DNA of 64,000 nucleotides from Agreia sp. PsM10 (GCF_030433855.1 NZ_JARUXC010000002.1:351187-415186); one strand, 5' to 3'; positions 35,787-44,677 are shown, numbered from the stretch's first letter. The notes: generated from the letters alone by a model not told the origin. A program made the numbers and translations.

Positions 35787-36599
35787 ATGGACTCCGTGAC
35801 CACACCCTCCACCTCTGCCGCCGAAGCCGATTTCCTCCGATTCCGGCAGGCACGCCACCGTTACGTGACCTCGCCGCAGGGGCCGCTCGCCCTCGTGAGC
35901 ACGACCGAGATCGACTCCGAGCGCGAGATCGACGGGGTTCCCGGCGTCTGGGCGCCGACTCCCGGCGGTGGCGGCGTGCGGGTCACCGCGGTCGCGACCG
36001 ACGGCATCCGGGTCGACGGCGATCTCGTCGACGGCACGGTCGACATCGCCGGATCGGACACGGTCGTTCCCTCCACACTGACGTTCGGCCAAGGAGTGAC
36101 CGGAACGGTGTACCCGGGCCTCGAGGGCAACTACATCCTGCGGGTCTGGGATCCGGCGAACCCCAAGGCCGAGAGCTTCGACCGCATCTCGGCCTACGAC
36201 TTCACGCCCGAGTGGGTTCTCGAGGGAACGTTCACCCCCACCGAGAAGCGCGCGATCGGCATCGAGCACATCAAAGACGACGGCCGGCTGCGCGACGAGG
36301 TGCTTCCGGGCGACATCGACGTGGTCATCGGCGGGCAGTCCCGCACGCTGGCCGCCTTCGAAGACGAGGGGAAACTGCTGCTGGTCTTCCAGGACCTCAC
36401 GACCGGCGACGAGACCTACGACGTCGGCCGATTCCTCGCGGTGCGCCCGCGCCGCGACGGCACGGTCGAGCTCGACTTCAACCGTGCCTACATTCCGCCG
36501 TGCGGATTCTCGGACTGGTTCAACTGCCCCATGCCTCCGCAGCAGAACCGCTTCGTGTTCCCCGTCGATGCGGGGGAGAAGCGCGTCCTGTCCGTCTAG
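35787..36599 (+). CDS. DUF1684 family protein
   Basis: A 270-residue soluble protein with the DUF1684 hallmarks: an N-terminal FLRFRQARHRYVTSPQGPLAL, a beta-rich middle with GTVYPGLEGNYILRVWDP, and the conserved C-terminal DFNRAYIPPCGFSDWFNCPMPPQQN, where the two cysteines and PPQN are the family signature. No biochemical role is established for the family. It is monocistronic, with a repeat upstream and a leaderless-type promoter for the next gene downstream. Confidence 0.9.
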   Translation: MDSVTTPSTSAAEADFLRFRQARHRYVTSPQGPLALVSTTEIDSEREIDGVPGVWAPTPGGGGVRVTAVATDGIRVDGDLVDGTVDIAGSDTVVPSTLTFGQGVTGTVYPGLEGNYILRVWDPANPKAESFDRISAYDFTPEWVLEGTFTPTEKRAIGIEHIKDDGRLRDEVLPGDIDVVIGGQSRTLAAFEDEGKLLLVFQDLTTGDETYDVGRFLAVRPRRDGTVELDFNRAYIPPCGFSDWFNCPMPPQQNRFVFPVDAGEKRVLSV

Positions 36600-36615
36600 C
36601 GACGGCACGGGCGGC

Positions 36616-36621
36616 TAACCT
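36616..36621 (+). promoter_or_regulatory. -10 element for the 169-aa membrane protein, leaderless start
   Basis: TAACCT ends 7 bases before ATG 36629. No ribosome site is present in that gap. Confidence 0.45.
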
Positions 36622-36628
36622 TGCGTAC

Positions 36629-37138
36629 ATGACGACGAGCCGCGATGACGATGCCCTGCACTGGGCCGGCGACGACGACCCCACGCTGACCCCGCCCATC
36701 CAGGCAGGCACCGCCCCGGCCGCGGCCCCGGCACCGGCGGCGACCACGGCACCGGCGCAAGACCCCACCGTTCTCGAGCAGGCCGAGCTGGCCGAAGACG
36801 CACGCGTCGAGGCCGAACTTGCTGCGGCCGAGAAGGCATCGGCCCAGTTGAGCTCTGCCGCGCTCATCACCCTCGGTATTCTCGGCGGCATCTACCTGCT
36901 CTACACGATCGGCTGGGCCATCGTGGTGGCCCGCACGACCGTCACCTTCTTTCCTCTCGACAGTCTCTTCCTCGAGGTCTGCTTCAGAATCGGCCAGTTT
37001 CTCTCGATCGCGGCGGCGCCCTTGTGGTTCGTGTCGGCCCTGCTGCTGACCCAGAAGAGAACCTGGCGATCCCGCCTCGGCTGGTTGCTGCTCGGAGTCT
37101 TCGTGCTCGTGCCCTGGCCCTTCATCCAGGGAGCGTAG
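36629..37138 (+). CDS. membrane protein with acidic/Ala-Pro-rich N-terminal tail
   Basis: A 169-residue protein. The first 70 residues are hydrophilic (DDDALHWAGDDDPTLTPP, then Ala/Pro-rich), and a probable coiled-coil of Glu/Ala follows. Three hydrophobic helices fill 72-168 (ITLGILGGIYLLYTIGWAIVV, FLSIAAAPLWFVSALLL, LGWLLLGVFVLVPWPF). The WAGDDDPTL tail is seen in Microbacteriaceae proteins sometimes mislabelled as DNA polymerase III tau; nothing here supports that label. The next gene starts 8 bases after the stop, so they probably form a pair. Confidence 0.78.
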   Translation: MTTSRDDDALHWAGDDDPTLTPPIQAGTAPAAAPAPAATTAPAQDPTVLEQAELAEDARVEAELAAAEKASAQLSSAALITLGILGGIYLLYTIGWAIVVARTTVTFFPLDSLFLEVCFRIGQFLSIAAAPLWFVSALLLTQKRTWRSRLGWLLLGVFVLVPWPFIQGA

Positions 37139-37146
37139 ACGTCACC

Positions 37147-37518
37147 ATGACCGACAACACCACCGCACCACGCGGCTCCACCGGCACCGCCGCCCGCACG
37201 AGCTTCCGCGAGCTCAGCTTCTCGAAGAAGGCCGGATGGGGCATCGCGCTGCTCTTCGCACTCATCTCGGCCATCTGGGTCTGGGTCGGCGTGGCCAATC
37301 TGTTCGAGGCCCTCGCGACCTTCGGATTCGCGCTCTCCGGCGTCTCGTGGCTCGTCTTCATCGGATCGATCGCCGCGCCCATCGTCACCTACGGCCTGGG
37401 GTTCCTCGTCGGGTGGAGACTTCCGGCCTGGGCGAAGGCCGTCGTCTTCCTCGTCGCCCTCGCCGTCGCCATGGTGATCAAGGCCGACCTCGAGTCGCTG
37501 CTGCTCGGCGGGCTCTAG
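37147..37518 (+). CDS. small membrane protein, unknown
   Basis: A 123-residue protein with a Thr/Arg-rich N-terminus and three hydrophobic helices (GWGIALLFALISAIWVWVG, LVFIGSIAAPIVTYGLGFLVG, AVVFLVALAVAMVI). It lies 8 bases after the preceding membrane-protein gene, and both probably work together. The last four bases overlap the convergent DoxX-family gene. No known family is recognised. Confidence 0.75.
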   Translation: MTDNTTAPRGSTGTAARTSFRELSFSKKAGWGIALLFALISAIWVWVGVANLFEALATFGFALSGVSWLVFIGSIAAPIVTYGLGFLVGWRLPAWAKAVVFLVALAVAMVIKADLESLLLGGL

Positions 37519-37919
37519 GCGGCGACAGCCACCCAGACGATGAGTGCGGCCAGCACGACCTGGCCCACGAGTCGAGGCCAGAACGGGATGGCGACGGCTC
37601 CGAACCGCTCCCGATTCGCGGCCGCATACGCGTTGGCGGGAAAGACGGCGGCCAGGAAGACGACCAGCGCGATACCGGCCGCGAGCCTCGTCTGAGGCAC
37701 GAGAAGGCCGATGCCGCCCAGGATCTCGCAGACGCCCGTGAAGTAGACCAGGTTCAGCGGGTTGAACGCGCCCTCGCGGCGCATGGCCGGCGGAATCATC
37801 TTCGCCATCACCCGTGCCGACCTCGGCACGAAGTGATTGATGCCCATGCCGATGAAGACCACGGCGATCACGATGCGCACGATCGTCACTATTACGGTCA
37901 GCGTCGCATCGGTCATCAC
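37515..37919 (-). CDS. DoxX-family membrane protein
   Basis: A 134-residue, four-helix membrane protein. The pattern RIVIAVVFIGMGINHFVP in helix 1, the loop PPAMRREGAFNPLNLVYFTGVCEILGGIGLL and a later FPANAYAA segment are typical of the DoxX/DoxD-like group annotated as 'MauE/DoxX-like'. The start is GTG 37919 or ATG 37916 (both in frame). It is convergent with the small membrane protein gene (4-base overlap) and divergent from serA. The function is unknown. Confidence 0.85.
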   Translation of the reverse strand: MMTDATLTVIVTIVRIVIAVVFIGMGINHFVPRSARVMAKMIPPAMRREGAFNPLNLVYFTGVCEILGGIGLLVPQTRLAAGIALVVFLAAVFPANAYAAANRERFGAVAIPFWPRLVGQVVLAALIVWVAVAA

Positions 37920-38005
37920 CCCATTGTGCCTGCCTCTAATATGGTTTCTGGCCGCGCAGTCTCGCGGAAATCCTCTTTACAGAGCCAAACCGAAGGATCC
38001 GCTCC

Positions 38006-39595
38006 GTGTCGAAACCGGTTGTCTTGATCGCCGAAGAACTGTCGCCCGCCACCGTCGAGGCCCTCGGCCCCGACTTCGATGTGGTGAACGTCGATGGAAC
38101 GGATCGACCGGCGTTGCTCGCCGCGCTCGCCGACGCAGACGCGATTCTCGTGCGTTCCGCCACCAAGGTCGACGCCGAGGCCATCGCAGCGGCCCGCAAA
38201 CTCAAGGTCGTGGCCCGCGCGGGTGTCGGCCTCGACAACGTCGACATCAAGGCCGCGACGGCCGCCGGCGTCATGGTGGTCAACGCGCCCACCTCGAACA
38301 TCATCTCGGCCGCCGAGCTCACCGTCGGTCACATTTTGAGCCTTGCCCGTCACATTCCGGCCGCACACGCGGCCCTGGCCGACGGCAAATGGAAGCGCAG
38401 CGCCTACACGGGCGTCGAGCTCTACGAGAAGACCATCGGAATCATCGGACTCGGCCGTATCGGCGCGCTGATCACCGCCCGCATGCAGGCGTTCGGCACC
38501 AACGTCGTGGCCTACGACCCCTACGTCACCTCGGCCCGCGCCCAGCAGCTGGGCGTCACGCTGCTCAGCCTCGACGAGCTGCTCGCGCAGAGCGACTTCA
38601 TCACCATCCACATGCCGAAGACCCCCGAGACCACCGGCATGATCAGCGACGAGCAGCTGGCGCTGATGAAGCCCACCTCGTTCATCGTCAACGTCGCACG
38701 CGGCGGCCTCATCGACGAAGCCGCCCTCCACCGTGCACTCACCGCGGGCACCATCGCGGGCGCCGGGCTCGACGTGTTCGTCAGCGAGCCGCCCACCGAC
38801 TCCCCGTTGCTCGCCCTGCCCAACGTCGTGGTCACGCCCCACCTGGGCGCATCCACCGACGAGGCGCAGGAGAAGGCGGGCGTCTCGGTCGCCAAGTCGG
38901 TTCGCCTCGCGTTGTCGGGCGAGCTGGTTCCGGATGCCGTCAACGTCGCCGGCGGAGTCATCGACCCGACGGTCCGACCCGGCATCCCGCTGGTCGAGAA
39001 GCTCGGCCAGGTGTTCTCCGGCCTCGCGCACAGCCCCCTCACGAGCGTCGACGTGATCGTGCGCGGCGAGATCGTCGACTTCGACGTGAGCGTGCTCAAG
39101 CTGGCCGCGCTCAAGGGCATCTTCACGAACGTCGTCAGCGAGACGGTCTCGTACGTGAACGCACCCCTGCTCGCCGAGCAGCGCGGCGTGACTGCACGCC
39201 TGATCACCGAGTCGGTGTCTGAGGAGTACCGCAACCTCATCACGCTCGAGGGCGCGCTGAGCGACGGATCGCAGATCTCGGTGTCGGGAACTCTGACCGG
39301 CACGAAGCAGATCGAGAAGATCGTCGAGATCAACGGCTACGACGTCGAGGTTCCGTTCGCCGAGCACCTCATCGTGATGACCTACGACGACCGCCCCGGC
39401 ATCGTCGCGATCTACGGCAAGGAGTTCGGCGACGCCGACATCAACATCGCCGGCATGCAGATCGCCCGCCACGTGGCCGGCGGCAAGGCGCTCAGCGTGC
39501 TGACCGTCGACTCGCCCGCCCCCGAAGAGCTGCTCGAGAAGCTGCGCACGGCCATCGACGCCGACTCGCTGCAGGAGATCGACCTCACGGAGTGA
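38006..39595 (+). CDS. serA: D-3-phosphoglycerate dehydrogenase
   Basis: A 529-residue long-form (type I) enzyme, the first step of serine synthesis. The NAD-binding motif GLGRIGALI lies at about 150, catalytic Arg in NVARGGLID, Glu in LDVFVSEPP and His in TPHLGAST. The allosteric substrate-binding (ASB) domain follows at about 320-450, and a C-terminal ACT domain (about 455-529, IVMTYDDRPGIVAIYGKEFG) gives serine feedback. The start GTG 38006 has AAGGATC upstream. It is followed by an array of short intergenic repeats. Confidence 0.97.
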   Translation: MSKPVVLIAEELSPATVEALGPDFDVVNVDGTDRPALLAALADADAILVRSATKVDAEAIAAARKLKVVARAGVGLDNVDIKAATAAGVMVVNAPTSNIISAAELTVGHILSLARHIPAAHAALADGKWKRSAYTGVELYEKTIGIIGLGRIGALITARMQAFGTNVVAYDPYVTSARAQQLGVTLLSLDELLAQSDFITIHMPKTPETTGMISDEQLALMKPTSFIVNVARGGLIDEAALHRALTAGTIAGAGLDVFVSEPPTDSPLLALPNVVVTPHLGASTDEAQEKAGVSVAKSVRLALSGELVPDAVNVAGGVIDPTVRPGIPLVEKLGQVFSGLAHSPLTSVDVIVRGEIVDFDVSVLKLAALKGIFTNVVSETVSYVNAPLLAEQRGVTARLITESVSEEYRNLITLEGALSDGSQISVSGTLTGTKQIEKIVEINGYDVEVPFAEHLIVMTYDDRPGIVAIYGKEFGDADINIAGMQIARHVAGGKALSVLTVDSPAPEELLEKLRTAIDADSLQEIDLTE

Positions 39596-39597
39596 TC

Positions 39598-39722
39598 GTT
39601 CGCTGAGCTTGTCGAAGCGGAGTTCCGTTCGCTGAGCTTGTCGAAGCGCAGCCGCGGGCCCTTCGACAAGCTCAGGGAACGACAGGCTCAGGGAACGACA
39701 AGCTCAGGGAACGACAGGCTCA
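39598..39722. repeat. array of CTGAGCTTGTCGAAG repeats in both orientations
   Basis: Two direct units TTCGCTGAGCTTGTCGAAGC (39598- and 39629-) are followed by inverted units (CTTCGACAAGCTCAGGGAAC, 39661-39680) and three truncated GACA(A/G)GCTCAGGGAAC units to 39720. Inverted units can pair with the first two. The array lies between the convergent serA and TetR-type genes and its last bases overlap the TetR stop. Confidence 0.85.
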
Positions 39723-40322
39723 GTGCCCCGCGCGCTGGGCCGTGACCTCGGTGATCAGGTCGACGAGATCGTCGATGTCCGACGCCGAGAGCTCCGCCGT
39801 CTCCGGAGTCGACGACCCGGGCAGAAAAGCCGAGCCGTAGGCGAGCCCGTCGCTGATCAGCATGATCGCGCGCGAGAGCACCGGGTCTCCCGTGCTCTCG
39901 AGCACGATGCCGTACCACGCATCGTTCGCGGCGCGCAGGGCGTCGCGGGCCGTCGAGTTCGACGCCTGAGCCAGGCGCGACGTGGCGACAAGCGCCTTGT
40001 CGAGCGCGCTGCCCGTGGCCATCGACGTGCGGATCAGGTGTGCCACCGGCCCCGACGGCGACGACCGGATGGCCGCGACATCGCGCTCCACCAGCGTGGC
40101 CAGGCGCTCCAGCACGCCCTCGATCAGGGCCTCCTTCGAGCCGAAGTGGTAGAGCAGGCCGCCCTTGGACACTCCGGCGGCGGCGGCGACGGCGTCGAGG
40201 GTCGCGGCGCGTTCGCCGTTTTCACCGAGCAGCTGGGCGAAGGCATCGATGATTCGGTCGCGCGTGGATGCCGAGGCGGGCGCGGCGGCGTCGATCGGCG
40301 GGTTCTCTGGGGTGTCGGGCAT
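39720..40322 (-). CDS. TetR-family transcriptional repressor
   Basis: A 200-residue regulator. The N-terminal TetR helix-turn-helix spans about 20-65 with ATLDAVAAAAGVSKGGLLYHFGSKEALIEGV. The C-terminal ligand domain is helical with a conserved NDAWYGIVLESTGDP. The start at ATG 40322 is preferred over a longer reading from 40376. It is divergent from an MFS exporter, and an operator-like palindrome covers that gene's -10 region, so it most likely represses the exporter. Its 3' end meets the repeat array. Confidence 0.92.
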   Translation of the reverse strand: MPDTPENPPIDAAAPASASTRDRIIDAFAQLLGENGERAATLDAVAAAAGVSKGGLLYHFGSKEALIEGVLERLATLVERDVAAIRSSPSGPVAHLIRTSMATGSALDKALVATSRLAQASNSTARDALRAANDAWYGIVLESTGDPVLSRAIMLISDGLAYGSAFLPGSSTPETAELSASDIDDLVDLITEVTAQRAGH

Positions 40323-40426
40323 CGCTTCGATGGTAGCCGCCCCGGCGTCGGCGAGCAGCACGCGACACAACCTCACCCGGCCCGCTCGGGAATAGAGAGC
40401 CCCGTTCGCTCGTTATGGAGGTAGTC

Positions 40427-40450
40427 ACTGTACCGGCTGGACGGTATAGT
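40427..40450. promoter_or_regulatory. TetR-type operator overlapping the MFS promoter
   Basis: ACTGTACCG-GCTGGA-CGGTATAGT is an inverted repeat with one mismatch. Its right arm contains TATAGT (40445-40450), a good -10 hexamer 42 bases before ATG 40493, so binding would block RNA polymerase. Confidence 0.65.
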
Positions 40451-40492
40451 GGATCCGCACCACTTCTCGAATCGAAACGAAGAACTCCGACC

Positions 40493-42043
40493 ATGGCCCT
40501 CCTCACCACTCCTACAGCCGCCCTGCGCACCGACGACGGGCGGCCACCCCGCGCATCCGTTCGCAATTGGTTCGCGCTCGCTGTTCTCATGCTGCCCGTG
40601 CTCATCTCGAGCATCGACAACACCGTGCTGAGCTTCGCCCTGCCCGTCATCTCCGAGTCGCTTCGCCCGTCGGCCGCGGCCCAGCTCTGGATCATCGACG
40701 CCTACCCGCTGGTGCTCGCCGGCCTTCTCGTCGCGATGGGCAACCTCGGCGATCGGTGGGGTCGCCGTCGGCTGCTGCTGATCGGCGCCACGGGGTTCGC
40801 GCTCGTCTCGATCGTGGCCGCCTTCGCGCCCACGGCCGAACTGCTGATCCTCGCGCGGGTCGGCCTGGGATTCTTCGGCGCCATGCTCATGCCGTCGACC
40901 CTCTCGCTGCTGCGCAGCATCTTCCTCGACCGAGAGCAGCGCCGGCTGGCCATCGCCATCTGGGCCGCCGGATTCGCCGCGGGATCGGCTCTGGGGCCGA
41001 TCGTCGGCGGCATCCTGCTCGAGCACTTCTGGTGGGGCTCCGTCTTCCTCATCGCCGTGCCCGTGCTCATTCCGCTTCTGGTGTTCGCGCCGCTGCTGGT
41101 TCCCGAGTCGCGCGACCCGAACCCGGGTCGCATCGACCTCATCAGCATCGGTCTCACGATGGTCACGCTCGTGCCGATCGTCTTCGCGATCAAGGAGTTC
41201 GCGACGCACGGCTTCGAGTGGTCGCAGATGCTGCTCGTGCTCATCGGCGTGACGGCGGGAGTCCTGTTCGTGCGCCGTCAGCTCTCCCGAGAGAATCCGA
41301 TGCTCGACATGAGGCTGTTCCGTCGTGGAGCCTTCACCGGCGCCGTGCTGATCAACCTCGTGAGCGTCTTCTCGCTGGTGGGCTTTCTCTTCTTCGTCTC
41401 GCAGCACCTGCAGCTCGTCCTGAGGCTGAGCCCGCTCGATGCGGCGTTCGCGCTGGTGCCCGGGCTCATCGTCATGATCGTCGCCGGCCTCGTCGTCGTG
41501 CCCATCGTGCGCCTGGTCAGGCCGAGCTTCGTGGTCGCCACGGGGCTCGCGCTGGCAGGTGCGGCATACGCCATCATCATGGTCACCGGCCAGGAGGCGA
41601 CCGAGACCACACTGGCGATCGCCTTCGCGGTGCTCGGCCTCGGAATCGGCGCGGCAGAGACGATCTCGAACGACCTCATCATCTCGTCGGTGCCCGCAGA
41701 CAAGGCCGGCGCGGCATCCGGAGTGTCCGAGACGTCGTACGAGCTGGGAGCCGTGCTCGGCACGGCCGTGCTGGGCAGCATCCTGACCGCCGCCTATCGG
41801 GCCGGGGTCACCCTGCCGGCCGGGCTGGCCGATGAGAACGCGGCGACCGCGCGCGAGACGCTCGGCGGCGCCGTCTCGGTGGCGGAGTCGATCGGCGGCC
41901 CCGCGGGCTACCGGCTGCTCGAGTCGGCCCGCGAGTCGTTCGACAGCGGCGTGGTGCTGACCTCCGGAATCGGGGTCGGGCTCATGGCGCTGGCCATCGT
42001 GCTGGCGCTCGTGTCATTGCGCAGGGTGCGCTCCGAGGGCTGA
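40493..42043 (+). CDS. MFS drug exporter, DHA2 (14-helix) family
   Basis: A 516-residue transporter counted from ATG 40493. It has 14 hydrophobic helices. SSIDNTVLSFALPVI in helix 1 (the DHA2 D-x-T-I/V-V signature), motif A GNLGDRWGRRRLL in loop 2-3 and motif C-like GSALGPIVGGIL in helix 5 are visible. The closest named relatives are the SmvA/EmrB-type multidrug and biocide antiporters. It is controlled by the divergent TetR gene. Its last 30 bases overlap the convergent deaminase gene. Confidence 0.92.
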   Translation: MALLTTPTAALRTDDGRPPRASVRNWFALAVLMLPVLISSIDNTVLSFALPVISESLRPSAAAQLWIIDAYPLVLAGLLVAMGNLGDRWGRRRLLLIGATGFALVSIVAAFAPTAELLILARVGLGFFGAMLMPSTLSLLRSIFLDREQRRLAIAIWAAGFAAGSALGPIVGGILLEHFWWGSVFLIAVPVLIPLLVFAPLLVPESRDPNPGRIDLISIGLTMVTLVPIVFAIKEFATHGFEWSQMLLVLIGVTAGVLFVRRQLSRENPMLDMRLFRRGAFTGAVLINLVSVFSLVGFLFFVSQHLQLVLRLSPLDAAFALVPGLIVMIVAGLVVVPIVRLVRPSFVVATGLALAGAAYAIIMVTGQEATETTLAIAFAVLGLGIGAAETISNDLIISSVPADKAGAASGVSETSYELGAVLGTAVLGSILTAAYRAGVTLPAGLADENAATARETLGGAVSVAESIGGPAGYRLLESARESFDSGVVLTSGIGVGLMALAIVLALVSLRRVRSEG

Positions 42044-43066
42044 CAGGCGCGTCTCGACGGCCCGGGAGAGGGATGCCCGATCGTTGTCGTCCAGCCAGGC
42101 CGCGTTCACCGCGTTCCGGGTGAAGCCGGCGAACTCGGGCAAGCCGTAGCCGAGGGCGCGGGCCAGCGCGCGGAAGTCGTTGACGGCGTCGGTGCCGAAC
42201 ATCGGAGGGTCGTCGGAGTCGATGGTGATGCGCAGGCCCGCGTCGACCATCTGCGCGATCCGACGGTGCGAGCCGTCGCCGCTTCCGGAGTACCGGCCGA
42301 TGTCCGAGCTGACGGGTGTGCACGTGAAGGTGATTCCTTCGTCTACGCACCGCGCTGTGATCCGGGCATCGTCGACGACGTGGTAGCCGTGGTCGATGCG
42401 TTCTCCGCCGAGCTCGTCGAGGATGACCTCGATGTTGGCGGGTGGACCGCTCTCGGAGTGTGCCGTGCGGTGGAGCCCTGAGCGGCCGGCCAGCCGGAAT
42501 GCCTCGACGAAGCGCGCAGGAGGTCCGATCAGCTCGGAGTAGTCGAGCCCGATGCCCACGACCTCGTCGATGCGATGCTCGATCACCTGCTCGACCAGCT
42601 CCACGGCCGCCGATGCGGAGTCGTTGCGGTTGAGGCCGATCACCATCCGACTCGTGATGCCCGTCTCGGCCTCGGCGTCGCGCATCCCTGCCAGTACGCC
42701 ATCGATGATCGTGCGATACGGCACGCCGGGATGCCCCGGAGGACTGAGGAAGATCTCGCGGTGCACGACGCCCAGCGCCGCCCCTCCGTCGGTCAAGGTC
42801 TCGAAGGCGACCCGACGGAAGTCGTCGGCGTCCCGCATGACCGAACCGGCGACGTCGAGGACGCGCAGGAATTCGTCGAGATCTTCGTAGGAGTCGTGGT
42901 CGTACAGCGATTCCGCATCGCGACCGCCGTCGAGGACGACGTCGTGCTTGCGAGCGAGATCGAGCACGGTGCGGGCCGCCACTGCACCGATGAGGTGGTT
43001 GTGCAGAGAGACCTTGGGGAGTGCGACCAGAAGCGCCTCCGTGGCGCTGTCGAGGGGATCGTCCAT
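42014..43066 (-). CDS. adenosine-deaminase-family amidohydrolase with altered active-site loop
   Basis: A 350-residue TIM-barrel deaminase. The metal ligands His22/His24 lie in SLHNHLIGAV, and the late His/Asp ligands are in ERIDHGYHVV and ITIDSDDPPMFGT (SxDDP). In adenosine and adenine deaminases the catalytic Glu follows the barrel-strand His in HAGE(x)GPP; here the segment reads AHSESGPP (His203, Glu205), one residue shorter. The fold is intact, but the substrate may differ from adenosine. The gene lies 5 bases after the LLM monooxygenase on the same strand, suggesting a shared catabolic role. It overlaps the convergent MFS gene by 30 bases. Confidence 0.85.
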   Translation of the reverse strand: MDDPLDSATEALLVALPKVSLHNHLIGAVAARTVLDLARKHDVVLDGGRDAESLYDHDSYEDLDEFLRVLDVAGSVMRDADDFRRVAFETLTDGGAALGVVHREIFLSPPGHPGVPYRTIIDGVLAGMRDAEAETGITSRMVIGLNRNDSASAAVELVEQVIEHRIDEVVGIGLDYSELIGPPARFVEAFRLAGRSGLHRTAHSESGPPANIEVILDELGGERIDHGYHVVDDARITARCVDEGITFTCTPVSSDIGRYSGSGDGSHRRIAQMVDAGLRITIDSDDPPMFGTDAVNDFRALARALGYGLPEFAGFTRNAVNAAWLDDNDRASLSRAVETRLSALGAHPAQ

Positions 43067-43070
43067 CGCC

Positions 43071-44447
43071 TCAGGCGCCGCTCTGGGCGCCGCGCACGGC
43101 GCGAGCAGGGTGCCACTCGGGCACGTCGGGCTCTCCGGTCAGCATGCTGCGGAGAGTTCCTGATCGGGCGACGTCGGGCAGCAGCCCCCGCTCTCGCAGA
43201 ACGGGCATCAGCAGCTCGACGAAGTCGCGGTAGCCCTCGTAGCCGCCGTACCAGTTCTCGACGAGGAACCCGTCGACGTCGGTCTCCTCGACGAGGGCTG
43301 CGATCTCGGTCGCGATCGATTCCGCCGTTCCGGTGAAACGCATCCCGCCGAAGGTCGAGGCGAGCGAGTCGAGGATCTCGCCGACGGTCGGGCTCGTGCC
43401 ATTCGGGTTCCGCCACATGTCGATCATCGTCTGGCCCACCTCGGTCGAGACGGAGTCGAGTGTGGCGTCGGGGTCGAGGGCGCCGAGGTCGACGCCCGAC
43501 CAGCCGAGGAACAGGGCCGCGGTCGCCTCCCTGGTCGGCGTGGCGTTGAGCTCGGCCCGCAGGCGCTGCGCCTCCTCCACCGTGTCGGCGATCACGAAGC
43601 TCGCACCGTTGACGATCCTGAGGGACTCGGCGGGCCGGCCGGCCGCGACCACCTGGGCTCGCAGGCGGGTCACGGTCGCTGCGAGGCGCGCAGGTTCTCT
43701 GTCCTGGGTGAACACGCATTCGGCGTACCGCGCGGCGAAGGCGGTGCCGGCTGCAGAGGTTCCCGCCTGGAACAGGGTGGGGGTTCGCTGCGGCGACGGG
43801 GTGGCGGGGAAGTATCCGTCGAACCGGAAGTACTCTCCCTCGTGCTCGATGCGGTGCACCTTCGCCGGATCCGAGAACGTGCGGGTCGCCTTGTCCGCGA
43901 GGACCGCCCCCTCGTCCCAGGCCTCTTCCCAGAGACGCAGAGACAGGTCGACGAACTCGGTCGCGCGGGCATAGCGCTCGTCGTGCGGCGTCACATCCGT
44001 CTGGCCCAGCAGGCGAACAAGCGCCTGCTGGTTGTCGCTCGTCACGATGTTCCAGCCCATGCGTCCGCCGGTGAGGTGATCGAGCGTGGTGAAGGTTCGA
44101 GCATTGAGCAGCGGGTGCTGGGCTGTGGTCGATGCCGTCGCGACGAAGCCGATGCGCGGGGCCGCGGCAGCGAGTCCGGAGATCAGCGCGAGCGGATCGT
44201 GCACGGGGAATTGCACGGCATCGCGGATGACGGCCTCGGGCACCTGTCCCGCGTCGTTCATGGGGTAGCCGATGGCCTCCGCCAGGAAGAAGAAGTCGAA
44301 GCCGGCCGCGTCCATGCGGGCCGCCAGGTCCTGCCAGAACTCCAGCGTCGCGAACGCGCTGGTGTCTCCGCGCTCGTGATGCCACGCGTTTGCGATGAAG
44401 TTCGGCGTGAATTCCTCGAACGCCCCGAGGACGAGTTGCTTGACCAT
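43071..44447 (-). CDS. LLM-class flavin-dependent monooxygenase (NtaA/SnaA/DszA family)
   Basis: A 458-residue FMNH2-dependent oxygenase. The N-terminal NAWHHERGDTSAFATLEFWQ, the flavin-site GRMGWNIVTSDN and the FQAGTSAAGTAFAARYAE segment are diagnostic of the nitrilotriacetate/dibenzothiophene-sulfone monooxygenase branch. These enzymes take reduced flavin from a separate reductase, and a flavin-reductase gene is divergent next door. A 17-bp palindrome (44472-44488) lies 24 bases upstream. The neighbouring deaminase hints at a nitrogen-containing heterocyclic substrate, but that is speculation. Confidence 0.92.
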   Translation of the reverse strand: MVKQLVLGAFEEFTPNFIANAWHHERGDTSAFATLEFWQDLAARMDAAGFDFFFLAEAIGYPMNDAGQVPEAVIRDAVQFPVHDPLALISGLAAAAPRIGFVATASTTAQHPLLNARTFTTLDHLTGGRMGWNIVTSDNQQALVRLLGQTDVTPHDERYARATEFVDLSLRLWEEAWDEGAVLADKATRTFSDPAKVHRIEHEGEYFRFDGYFPATPSPQRTPTLFQAGTSAAGTAFAARYAECVFTQDREPARLAATVTRLRAQVVAAGRPAESLRIVNGASFVIADTVEEAQRLRAELNATPTREATAALFLGWSGVDLGALDPDATLDSVSTEVGQTMIDMWRNPNGTSPTVGEILDSLASTFGGMRFTGTAESIATEIAALVEETDVDGFLVENWYGGYEGYRDFVELLMPVLRERGLLPDVARSGTLRSMLTGEPDVPEWHPARAVRGAQSGA

Positions 44448-44471
44448 GTGATCTCCCTGTCGAGTGTGCTC

Positions 44472-44488
44472 TCACCCGACTCGGGTGA
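44472..44488. promoter_or_regulatory. 17-bp palindrome, candidate operator
   Basis: TCACCCGA-C-TCGGGTGA is perfect over 8 bp per arm. It lies 24 bases before the LLM monooxygenase start, in the divergent promoter region. The regulator is not identified. Confidence 0.5.
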
Positions 44489-44677
44489 TATCTCAGACCG
44501 ATCATTGCACGCGTCAACAACAGCGGACAAGCCGCTCACCATCGCTCCAACTGCGGCTCTGCGGTAGGTGCCGATAACTGTTACACATCGTTCTCGGCGC
44601 TGTAATGAGCCTGAAATGTGCCGGCGGGAGGCTCGGGTCCTGACGTGAGTTCTGAAGGCTCCCGGGAATGGAGAGCG

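Noticed and set aside
36629..37138. DNA polymerase III gamma/tau label sometimes given to such proteins
   Set aside because: The protein has three membrane helices and no P-loop or tau domain.
39598..39722. CRISPR array after serA
   Set aside because: Units are in both orientations, are adjacent or truncated and have no unique spacers of regular length.
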